Positions 11,701 to 23,700 of a stretch of 64,000 nucleotides of DNA are shown piece by piece; position 1 is the stretch's first letter, and every line of letters starts with the position of its first letter. This stretch comes from Vicugna pacos. Its lineage: Eukaryota > Chordata > Mammalia > Artiodactyla > Camelidae. Location: contig NC_133010.1 in the NCBI RefSeq assembly GCF_048564905.1, positions 14,005,782 through 14,069,781 on the forward strand. The letters are read 5' to 3'. The position numbers were made by a program, and so were the translations under genes. Below the pieces are notes generated by a model. It saw only the letters and a program-made list of their open reading frames with translations. It had not been told where the DNA came from and ran no database searches.

Positions 11701-14700
11701 GTTATTCCTCCAAGTAAACAGATGTCACCCAATTTCCACATTTTGTTAAAGGCAAATCTAAATTTACCAACCTAGCTGATGTTTTTAATTAGTAGCATTG
11801 GCTATTAATTTAATATGCTTGGAACCAAGGCCTGTGAGGGGATGAATTCACTGATTACCAATGAAATGAAAATAAAACCACACTTTCCTTAAGTGTATCT
11901 TACTGCATTGAGCCCAGCACTCTGAAAAATGTTTGCTTCTAAAGCTTGAGCCAAAGTATTTGGGATAAACAATGATTTATTTTTATTACACAGGATGTTA
12001 AAGTTTATTGAAGAAAAAATTTAAATGCTGACAGTCAAAAACAATAAAATAAAAATCTCTCAGTGGTGGAATTATGAATTATTTCTGTTTCCCTTAGCGC
12101 TTTTTGCTGTTTTCCCAGATAATATAAATTCTGGTGTTTATTCTTTCATTTTTATGTTTGCTTATTGCCTTAAGCATAAACTAATTTTACACTTTGGGAA
12201 ACACAGACAGTCAGTAAATATTATTTTAAAAGCATTTCAGAACACTTTTGTTGTTCAGTGGTGTAAGCATATGAGGTCTCTACAAGGAACTCACAAAGGC
12301 ATCTCACATTTGAGCTGGGCTTCTCTGACAGACTTTTGTATCAGTCTTTATCGACCCTCTCAAACCCAGAAATTCCTGCCCAACCACCGCCAACAATAGG
12401 GACCAAACACAGAATTCATTGGTCCAACAGACTCCACTGAGAAGCTGGAATGCTCGGTCTTCTCCTGGATTTAGCTGCCTCAGACTTGAGACCCAAGGCC
12501 TCTAAGATAATTAACTTTATCTAGTGATAAAGATAATAGGTTAACAATCATAATCATCTATTCATAAAGAAATGCCAGTTGGTACAACATTTCTCCAAAA
12601 ATGAAATCATTTTCTTACCATCTATGGCCAGAACCTCAGCTGTGATTGTCTTGTTGACAATGAATGTAGCATCCCGGTCAATGTTTTTGGCAAATTTGAT
12701 TTGAGCAGTTTTTGAATCAATAATTAGCAAACCACCATCGTTACGTCCCAAGGCATATCTGTTTTGTAACAGAAAACAGCAAACTTTTTTTTTTTTGAAA
12801 TATGGAATGTTACCTATTTAATGAAAATGACTCGTTTCGTATTTAATGTATTTATACTTAATGTAAGACATTGAGACATGCTTTTATAAAAAGCAGAAAA
12901 TTAACATATGAGCATGAACAAGCAGTAGTTAATAATCCTTCCGTATGTGTTAGCCTGGGTTTTCAGTTTTCTGCTCTGCTTGGTAATGGTAACCGTGTGC
13001 TAGCTCTTTTTATTAGAGCATCTACTTTGCATGGTGCCCATGTGTTTTAGGCAGAGGTATGAGCTGTTCTGATTGTACCACTGTCTCCCAGTGAGCTTCT
13101 ACTCATTTTAAAATTCAGTTGAAAGTTTCCAGGAAACTTTTTCCTGATCTTTCTAGACAGGCAAGACATTCTTAGTTTCCCACTTTATAATTCTGCTGCC
13201 TTCGCTCATAGCCCATGAGGCTTCTCGAATTTACATGGTTCCTTGAGTCGGCCACCTTTGCATCTCTTTGTATTCTTGGCATATAATAGTTTAGGTGTTA
13301 TTTTTTTAATAGTTTGTAAATTAAAACTACATCAAGAAATAACCCGATATTTAAAAAATGACCTCACCTGACGGATGTGGCAGCTTTGTTAGTGTCTTCG
13401 TCAATGGCCTGATATGTTCCCAGGATATAATTGACCAGTTTTCTAATACTTATGCCTTTTTGGACAGTGAACGTCTTGGAAGCAGGACGGAATGTAATTC
13501 CTTCTCTCACGTTTACTACTTGAATTGTGAGTGGGGTTGACTGGACTCGGTATTGGGAGATTACTGATTTGTGAAATACGGCTTTGTTTCTGACGGCAAT
13601 ACCAAGTTGCACGTTCTGCAGTTGCTCGTAATCTAGGGCCTAGGGTAGAAATAAAATTAGAAGGGAAGAGGTGTCACAAAAATATGATCCGGCAAGAGGA
13701 CAGGAGAACCCTATGTTACGTGCTATGAATGAATCCTTTATTTCTATACAGCAAAATGGTTTCACGGGTCGTTGTAATGTTGTGGTGAGAATCAGAGTTC
13801 TGAACTCATGAAACTTTAGTTTGCTAACTGATACTTAGAAAGCAGAGGACCTCTTTTCAGACCAACAAAACACCTTTCCAGTTTCTTTAGGCTGTGCGGC
13901 ACTGTGGAATGAACCCCAAGATTGTTACGCTAGCGTGATTTGAATCTTGGATCTGCTACTTAATAGCTGTGTGACTCAGGGCACAATATTTAATATCTCC
14001 GATCCTCAACTTTTTACTCCTGAGAAAAAGACTCTAACTTCATCAGATTGTTGTGAGGACTGAACAAATTAAAGTCCATAATACATTCCAGTAAATGGCA
14101 GCTATGTGGCCATTCACAGAATAGTCGTTGGGTTCATGTGCAGTAATGTCTTTCCTGACTTTAAAAATTCCTAAGTGGCAAAGGCAAATTGTCTTAATGA
14201 ACTTGGTTGGCAAGTAGGCCTCTGCAAAGCAGTGAGTGGGTGGCCCACCAACTCTTCAAAGAACCATTTCAGACAGTGTTGGTGATAACTATTGTTTGAT
14301 CATCTTATTGAGGTGGCCCGATTCAAGACCTCAGGTCCCAGGATAGCTTTTTCCATTCACTAGTACAGTTTCTAAGGGTGATGAGATAAGGAAATTCTCA
14401 CTTTGGTTACATTTGTGTGTAACCGAAAATAATTACGGTAAGAGACCTAGATTTGTGTTTTAACTTGGCAATGACTGGTTTTGTGGACTCAAGTGTTTCC
14501 TAGTGGAGAGGAAGAGAAAGATGTTTAAACAGTTAACCATGAGGGGAGGGTATAGTTTAGTGGTAGAGCGCATGTTTAGCATGCATGAGGCCCTGGGTTC
14601 AATCCCCAGTACCTCCATTAAAATAAATAAATAATAAATAAATAAATAAATAAACCAAACTACACCCCACCCCCCAAAAAAGAAACAGGTAATTATAATA

Positions 14701-17700
14701 CAGAGGGTAAGGGACAAAAGAGATTATGGCGTCTATGTGTGAAAGCAAGTGAAGACTTGAACTTGAGAAACTCAGGAGAGACTTCCGAGAGGTTTTCGTG
14801 TGAGCAGCATGTTTCAGGGGGAGGAGGTGCTTGCAACTACCCAGCCTTACAGAAGGTGGTAGAGAGCTGGCAGCTGATGGTGAGAGGCCTTGGATGCAGT
14901 TCTGAGGGCCTGAAGGTCCTCTCCGAGGCCAGCAGGTGGTCATCGACCCTGGCTGCTCACTACCGCCCCTGGAGGAGCCTGTAAGAACCACTGCCTGGCC
15001 TCCTCCGGGACCAACTGAATAGTTCCTGGATTCCCACTGCAGGGCAGTCCCGACCCAGGGCCGCTGTCACAGCCAGTGGAGAACAAGGAAAGTTTTTAAA
15101 GAGGAGAGTAGCTGGCCCAAGTTGGTTTTAAGAAAAACGTGGCAGACTGATGGCAGTGGGGGAATGAAGGGAAGTAGACATGGGAGGCAGGGACGTCTGT
15201 CAGGAGGGCCCGCTGTCACCTGGGGCGGGTGGGGGGTGATGAGACCAGGTGGAGCACAGGCCGTAAGTAGGAAGATCAGGGCCAGACTTTAAGGACAATT
15301 CCTAGGGCCGAATTTGATGGCTGACTCTAGGTTGTGAGGAAATGCCACAACTGAAGGGTAAGACCCAGGTTTCTAGTTTAGGAGACTGGATGACACCAAT
15401 ACAGAAGACTGGGAATGTCTCTGGGCGTTTGTTACAAAATGCTTGCAACTGAGCATGGCTGTAACCCACTCTGAAAGCAGAGTAATGGGAACTGCTTACA
15501 TGGCTTCCAGAAATCCGGAATTCTAGCAGTCTCCTTGTCAAGGGAATATTATGGGTCTGTCATTCTACTGGACTCAGGGAATTAAAGAAGCTCCCATGTT
15601 GTCCGATGTCCTATGTCAAGGAATGTCCTGAAATAGTGGTAATAGTTTTCTAGTCTATACAATACCCAGGCTTAGATAGCCTTATGCTATTTCAGATGGA
15701 GGGTCTCCTGTAGCCAAGCCTGTCAAATGGAAGTTTTCCTCAATTATTTATTTTTTTATTTTGCAGATATAACTTATAAATTCCCATTTTCTAGGAAAAG
15801 TTGCATTCCCCCCCCCGAAGACCATAACTAATCCATTCAAAGCAAGTTGAGAAGTTCACAGGCCACAATTCCATGTGTTCTTGACTCTTCCTAACTTCAG
15901 TTGTAGAGAGTAAATGAGTTTAAGTCAGGAAATATGTTTTACCTTCGTGTGCTTAAAGCAGGCACATGGATAAATACATGTATATTAGCGTGTTTGTGTT
16001 TCTATAGACAATATGATAGCTTGGAAGGAAATAAGTCAACATATTAAGAAAGTTTTTCTAAGGCAATAGGGCTCTGTGTGTTTTCAAAGTTCTAGCTACT
16101 TGTTTGTGTTTTTTAAAATTTTCTATAAAGAAGTGGTATTATTATTCGTAAGTGAATAAAGTTTATTTATGACAGTTTTGTTAATAAAGAATAATAGTTT
16201 TGGTTAATATAGAATATTTTTCCCACCGAAGGGAAATCGGACCTTACCTTAACCACCTTCAGGATGCCTTCGTTAGTTCTGGGATCAGTTTGTATTTCAA
16301 ACCAACCGCCTTCATTTCCAGAGGTAAAGAAATACACTGCAAGCCAGTTATCTGTGAACTCTTCATCCAAATCTATTACTTGAAATCGAAGCAAGTCAGA
16401 ACTTAAAGTATTTTCCTCAATACGTGCTGAATACTTGAAAAGAAAAGCAGAATTTAAGACTTATGTCAGATTTTATCTAACGGAGCTATATTTATTCTGA
16501 ATGGCATTAGTCATGAATTCTCAAATTATGTATTGTTTCCTTGCTGGTTCCTGAATTCTTACATTTTACAAAAGCTTATTTTTAAAGGAAAGTGCAGAGA
16601 GCTTAAATAAAAGCCAGCAAGCTGGCAAATCTTAGATTTGGATGGCCAAGTACAATATATAATAAGTTATATATTATATGTAAATTTATTCTTCAAGGAG
16701 TGAAAGGCATACCTGTGATTCTCTGAACCTTGGGAAATTATCATTCACATCTTTCACTTTAATACTGCATTCACATTGAGTTGATAGTCCTTCTCCGTCT
16801 TTGTCTGCACCACTCACAACCAGACGATAGCTGCTAACTTGCTGTATTTGGAGGAAAAAATAAAAAGAATTCATCTCTAGTGCCTGGAATACAAATGGCA
16901 ACTGCTTGCTTCCTATGGGAAGGAGGTGAAGATATTCAAGGTCGTGGTTCATGCTCTGGAAGGATCACATGCACCATTCATCGACCATCATAGAGGAGGT
17001 GTGTGGGGCTCGGGATGGCTGGGTTGAAGTCTTTATGGGGCTAGTGCAAGTTTTCTCTTTTGTGAGCCTCTTAGGACAGGAAAGGACAGTCAGGGCAAAA
17101 ATGGACCATGAGGATGGTGGGAGGCTTATCTGAGGGATGGTCACTCAGAGAGCTTCCCTGCCAGTCTGTTTGGAAAATCATTTGTACAAAGTTAATACAG
17201 AGTCTGACGGGGTAGCGTGCAGTGATGGAGATGTGGTGGCAGTGATGGTAGTTGTAGAGGTGGGACAATGGAGAAGCGAGAGGAAGGGGATTCTTTAGTC
17301 TTCTGGAAACAGGGGTAAAATGAAAAGAAATCAGGAGAAAAAATGTGACATTAGAGAAGGCTTTACTCCAGACAGAAATTTCCTTCTCCTCCTTCTTATG
17401 AGGAATTAGCCACAGTTCAGTCTCTGTCCACGTATGCAGTGCCTTCTTTTCCTCTCCCCACTTTAAGTCCCACAGGTGTGCTGATGCTTGCTTGTTTAGG
17501 TACAGTTGATTGTGCAAGTCTCAGGTACCCATCCCATCCCACCAGAAACCCACTAGAATGCAAACAGTTCCCTTGGATTGGCCCTGGGGACCTCTCGTCC
17601 TTTCTCCTTTCATTCTCAGGGGGAACAGAATCACCTCTCTTGGCTTTCTTACAACTGAATCCTGAGTTACTGAATGCTCCCAAGCACCTTGCTTTACCTC

Positions 17701-20700
17701 TCGATCGAGTGAACTGGTCAGAGTACGGACTTCCCCCGTGTGTCTGCTTAGGAGGAACATGGGTGTGCTCGCGGGTTCCTGAGAGACGATTTTGAAGGCA
17801 ATTTTAGAGTTCAGGTGGTTTGGTTCATCTGCATCTGTGGCATTTAGTATCATCACCAGTGAGTCTAGGAATACAGAAGAAGTTCATTAAAGTGTGTGTG
17901 AAGATTGACATTATGTTCACATTAAATATTCAACACAATTTCAAATTGATCTTTGTCTTTTAAGATCTTTAAATACGTGCATGCTAAAAAGAAATGCACG
18001 TCACTTGCAATATTTCTTACTGTGTCTCTCGATCAGGTGAACTGTGCAGCCTTCCATAAAAATCCTTCAGTTCTCACTAAGCCTTAGCTGTGTTGAGATT
18101 TAGACTATTTTTTTGTCTTTATTTCTTCCCTCGATCAGTGGCCTTATAATTTTCCCTTTCCCCCAAATTATCCAAGTACTGTGAGTGTGTCTCTGCTCCT
18201 TATAATCTGAAAACGCCCAGGTGATGCATCCAGGCTACCTGAGGCCACTTCTTTAGCTTTGTGACTTTCAGTTGATAACACAACCACCGCCTAGAAATAC
18301 ACTGGCGATGGATGAGTAACTCAACTGCAAATATCAGGAAGGGAGACCCACATTATCTTGCTGAATTTTTCTGCACGACTGATGAAACTCAGAGAATAAA
18401 GTAACTTATAAAAATGATGTACTATATACAGTGATACTGGTATCTGAAAAGAAAAACAAAATTAGAAGTCAGTAGGTCCTGCAGAAGACTTACTCGCAGC
18501 ACTGTTTTCTTCGATTTCACCCATGAACACACTCTGTGAAAACACTGGAGCGTTGTCATTGATATCTAAAATTTTGACCGTTAGTATAAGTGGTCTCTCT
18601 ACATCTTGTCCTGCGGCATTGAGAGCGTGACACGTGATCTAGAGAAAGATGGAAATGGTTAGTTAACATTCTACAACCTTACTTTGCCCACTATTAAAAC
18701 TTGTAGAAGTAAGTACTTTTGTGCAAAGAGGGAAAAATATTTCCCCAGAGAAAAACAAAGTACGAAAAAGTGCCCACTCTGGGCAGACCAGTGGGGCAAG
18801 TTGCTGGTGCTGTCTCGTGGCAGCATGAAGCCCTTGGCAAGCTGTACGCTGTAGTTCACCCCTCTGGGCTATTCCTTCAGGGGCACAACCATTAGAGGCA
18901 GCTCTTTGTAGAGGGACTGACATTGTTATTTGCTGGTGGGTGGATTCAGGCACTGAGCTCTTGTCTCGGTTCATCAGGAGAAGGATATCACCTTCTAAAG
19001 TCACTGTGCACGTGGGGAAGGGCGGCCAGTACTGAGGACACAAACTTACCTGGAAGCTTGGAGTTTCCTCACGATCCACTATGGCTGTTATGTTAATTTC
19101 TCCAGTGTTTCTGTCAACAACAAAGATTCCAAAAGGGGGCTGATCAATTCCTATTCCAGAGATGCGGTAGGTAATTTTCTGGGTTGCTTGGAAGTCTGAA
19201 GTAATCTGCAACCAAAAATACCAAAAGTGTTAAGGAGACCATCACTCAGCCTGCTCCTTCCCCTCTTCTCCTCCATATGCTGAAGTTACCTGTTCATTTT
19301 ATTCACTCTTTTTTACACTGTGCTGTTTGCCTTTTGCCTTGATATGAAATAAATTCAAATTGTTGCTTCTGTTGGCCAGCATGGACCAGTATGCGTCAAT
19401 CATATTGGTTTTAGCATATTTGCCCAGATTGTGGCCACCAGGGTGATGTTAAAAGGTTGAAAGAAAGTCAAGGACACTTAATAGCAACAAAACCACTTCT
19501 GAATGCTTCCTTCTTTAGCAGATAACATTAAAAAAAAGAAGTTTAAATAGGGGCGCTGGAGGGAAAAAAGGGATTATATAGTGTTGAAAATATGTATTAA
19601 AATGATTTGCTTTTGCTATTATTAATTTTTAATCTTTTTAACAGGGAAAATTTCAAATATAAAGTTAGGATAATATAATGAACCTCATATATCTCATCAC
19701 CCAGCTTCAGCAGTTTTGAATACATGGTCAACCCAGTGTTGACTGTCAACCATTTTTCTAACTGTCTTATTGCTGTGTATTTGGTTTGATATGATTTCAA
19801 GATACACTTTTTAAAAAATTTTTGATCTTAGAATGAAGTTGTTTTGTTCTTAGAGTGAAGTTGTTTACAGTGAGGAAGCTGCGTCAGGATGTCGTGGTGG
19901 ACATCAGCGGCTGTCAGTAAACACTCCAGCTCAGCTACTGGGAGCGACGTTCCGGCTTATAGAGAAGAACGTGTTGAGGAGCCACTATGGCTGGGGACAG
20001 ACAGGCTTTAAATACCAGGAGGTTGTGAAGACTTCTTGAGAGTGTTCGGTCTGGGCAAGGCAACTGTTTGCTGATCTAAACAGCTCTCTGAAGACCTTGG
20101 GGCATTAGCTCCTGCCTAGGCAAGGCAGCTCGTTGCCTGCCAGTGTGAAAACTGTGCAGCTGCCCTGCAAAGGAGATCAGCTCCCCTGCCAGCAGCACCG
20201 CCTTCGTTCCCTAGTAACATGCTCTAGCGATGAGGGACTTTTGCTTTTGCACTGGAAGCTGAGTATCAGCTTGTGGTTGTCTAAGCTGACTCCCAAGAAC
20301 CAACTTGTAGAAAGGTACATCTCAATTAAATTTGCGCTTTAGTTCTCTACCCTCTTCCTTGCCTAGGACAATGGTGTGATTAATCTACTTTTGATTAGGA
20401 GTATGGTATTTTTTTACTGGTTTAGTAAGAGACATTATCCTATATGCTATTGACTTGTGAAATTATCATAATTCCTGCAATGAGCCTGTGTTAAATAAAT
20501 TACCGGTGAAGACAGCCTCATTCTCTGAGCATAATTTGCTGCCCTAAACAAAACACTTGTCCATGTATATTTTCCTATTTATTTGCTAGAATCTGGATCC
20601 AAAAAGACTTGTCCATTGAAATTGGTTATGTCTCTTAATTATTTTTATTACTTTAGAAGCTATGGTTCTTTCCTCTTTCTTTCTTTCTTTTAAATTATTA

Positions 20701-23700
20701 TTATTGCATTTTTTTGTTGACAATACCAGGTTATTTGTTCTGTGGACTTACCAGTCTGCATTTTGCTAATTGGGATTGCCATATTATTTTAATTAAAAGT
20801 TTTTAAATTTACTTTTTATTATTATTTGGGGTGTAGAGGGGAGGTAATTAGGTTTATTTATTTTTTAATGGCGGTACTGGGGGTTGAACCCAGGACCTTG
20901 TGTGTGCTAAGCATAGTGCTCTACCTCTACCACTGAGCTATACCCTCCTCTCCCTTGTTTTAATTCACATATAATATATTTATTCTAAAAACTCACATTG
21001 CCCCTGCTCATAAGACTTACTTTGGCAATTGGATTTCTTTTGGAGTTGTCTTCTCCTTCTCTGCAGGGTTTTGCAAACTTCACCCATTCACGTTTATATC
21101 TCCTTTTGGCTTGTTGTACTGCTGTCTCATATTCTCCGTGTTGTCCTTTTGTCTAGTGAAGAGGGATTCCGTTTTATTAGGCACATGGTTGGAAATTTTT
21201 GCTTTGAATATTGTTTATAGACACCTGGGTTGAGAAACCCTCTTTGTTTCAAGATATCTAAGACCATTAACTGTCTAATTTGCTCTATCTCACATTCCCA
21301 AGCAAAGAAGGAACATTAAATGACAAACAATTATAAAGCTATATGATTTTTAATATTAGCATTTAATCGTATTTTATATTTCCTGTATATATTCCACAAT
21401 ATCTGACTGTTTGGGGCACATAGGACCAGTTTAATGAAAACCTATTTATTTATTTAAGATAAGAAAAAAGACTGTGTGAGATAAATTACAAGAGTGACAT
21501 ATACATTGCTGTTATTTATATATTATTGTGTTAGTTGTTAGAATTTTAATTTTTTTACAATTAAGTTATTAAATAACTTAAAATATTAGATAAACAAAAT
21601 TTTTTAGCTAAACAATTATTTTAATTACAAAAACATTTTTATACTTTACCTCTATTCTCAATTCTCCATGAACCAATAGGACCACCTGTAGACATTTAAA
21701 TAAAGTCAGATTAAATGTGAATTCTTTAAATAAGGAATTACATGAGATGCTAATCCTGATTTTTTACATTGTGCTGTTCATTGAAGTTTGTTTCCATTTC
21801 ATAAGAAGTAGATTTGGAGAAACAGGATTCAAAGGGTAAAATCCTCGCAGAGAAAAGATGATACTCTCAATATAAACAAGTTCCTCCAGTTTTTTAATCT
21901 AACTACCGAATTTTAATGATATACGGAAGAGTCTGTTGGACTGTTCAAAACTCTAACAGTTCGTTGCAGCAACCAGACATTTCTTACCTGGCTTGTGTAT
22001 AAACACTTCCCGGGAGCTATGGAAACTGTTGCTTCGGGAGGCAATGGTGCGCGTCATTGTGGTAAGCTTCAGAAAGTGCCATAGGAGATTATTAAAAACC
22101 GTGACCTACCCAACTGACAGGTACAAAGGCAAGGCTGTATTAGCCGCAGTCACAGGGGAATCACTTTCTTAGTCGTACAGGAGGCAAGAGAACAGAATGG
22201 AGGTAGCCTAGTTTAGAGACTGGAACGTCAAAGGTGGGGATATGCTGTTCTAAGCACAAGTACTGTTTGCTGTGGGACACAGATCTGCTCATCTCTGCCC
22301 CACTACTTCAATTTAAATATTGAGCTTAAAAACTTAAATGAAAAGAAAATGAAGTCTTATTAGGCGGGCTAGGATCTTTACTTTCTCAAGAGCACGTAGG
22401 ACCTCCATCTGTGTCATTTTCCATCTTGTTTTCTAACTGGAATGCATTCTTCTTTTCCTTCACACACGTAAATACTGCTCATCCTTTAAGATCATTTCAA
22501 GTTCCAACAGGGTCCTTACTGATGTCTCCTTTTCTGAGTTTGTACAACACAGATTCTGGACCATGCAATTTAGCCCATAGTGGTTTCCCCTGATTTATTA
22601 TTTCTTACTGTTTGGTGTGCATGATGGTGATAAGCCAAGAAAATTGCAAACTTTCCAAATCATTGCTTCTATATTATTTTTTTTTCCCTTGCAGTCCTTA
22701 CAATACCTGTCCCTTGGCATGTGTCTGACAACTATTTTCTGACTGACTGATTATCTGATCTGAAGAGAATCTGGTAGGGAAAAGACTGTGAAAATAAATC
22801 AGAAGAAAAGAAATTATGGTTCTTGTGTTAGTTGCTATTTATAAAGCTTTATATTTACTATCTCATTTAATATAGCAGTGGTCTGAAGGAGATTCTATTA
22901 CTGTGACCCCTGTTTCGTGGGTGAAGACATGGAGACAGGAGTGACTGAGTACTTTGCCCCAGCTAACAGCCTTAGGAGAGCCAGGGTTGAACCTCTGCAG
23001 CCTGACTCCAAAGTGTGCACATCACCACTACACTAGATTCTAACCAAAATCAGCATAAATAAATTGAAAAAAATTAGTGGTAACAAGACAGTTCTATGAT
23101 AGTTTGTTTAGATTTCTGCCTGGCAAAGGCTGAGGTTACTCGTGAAACAATATAGATTTAATACATTTGTTATTGTTTATTTTGGAAAGTTGTAATGAAG
23201 AGGCCAGTTCTAGTATGAACCAAAGGAATAACCAGATCAGACATAGGATGCCAGGACCCTTCCATTCTAAATATTTGGTTGAAATTTTATTTCAAAGGGT
23301 GTTTTTTTAAAAAAAATTGTCGTGAAAAAGAATCATTACTCAAAAGGATTTTACAGCTTTGCTGGTCTTTATTACACAACAGCATGAGTTACTTGGGAGA
23401 GGAGAGCAGAGCAATGTAGTAATTATATTACTCCTTTCTCAGTTGATCCCAACGACTCAGCCACACGTGAGGGGAGGGGTGGGCCAGGCAGGCTCCTCTT
23501 TACAGGAAGCCTGGAAGGAGTCATCCAGAAAATATGAATCATGTTTGTACTAGCCCCACAGAGAATGATTCTTCTAATAGACGTTAAGACACAATTTCTG
23601 TTTTCCTGGGAAGCAAAGGACGGACAAACCCTAAATTATGGAGAATGAGCATCGCAGACAGTTGTTCCCTATTTGTTCATTTCCTTGAATCAGAGCCCTT

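Noticed and set aside
14555-14610. tRNA-gene-like A and B boxes
   Set aside because: They belong to a tRNA-derived SINE with an A-rich tail; the same holds for the other four copies. No functional tRNA gene.
18020-18045. CTCTCGATCAGGTGAACTG in intron 5 resembles the exon 6 end CTCTCGATCGAGTGAACTG, suggesting a duplicated exon piece
   Set aside because: Only about 17 of 19 bases match and the similarity stops at once on both sides, so chance is likely.
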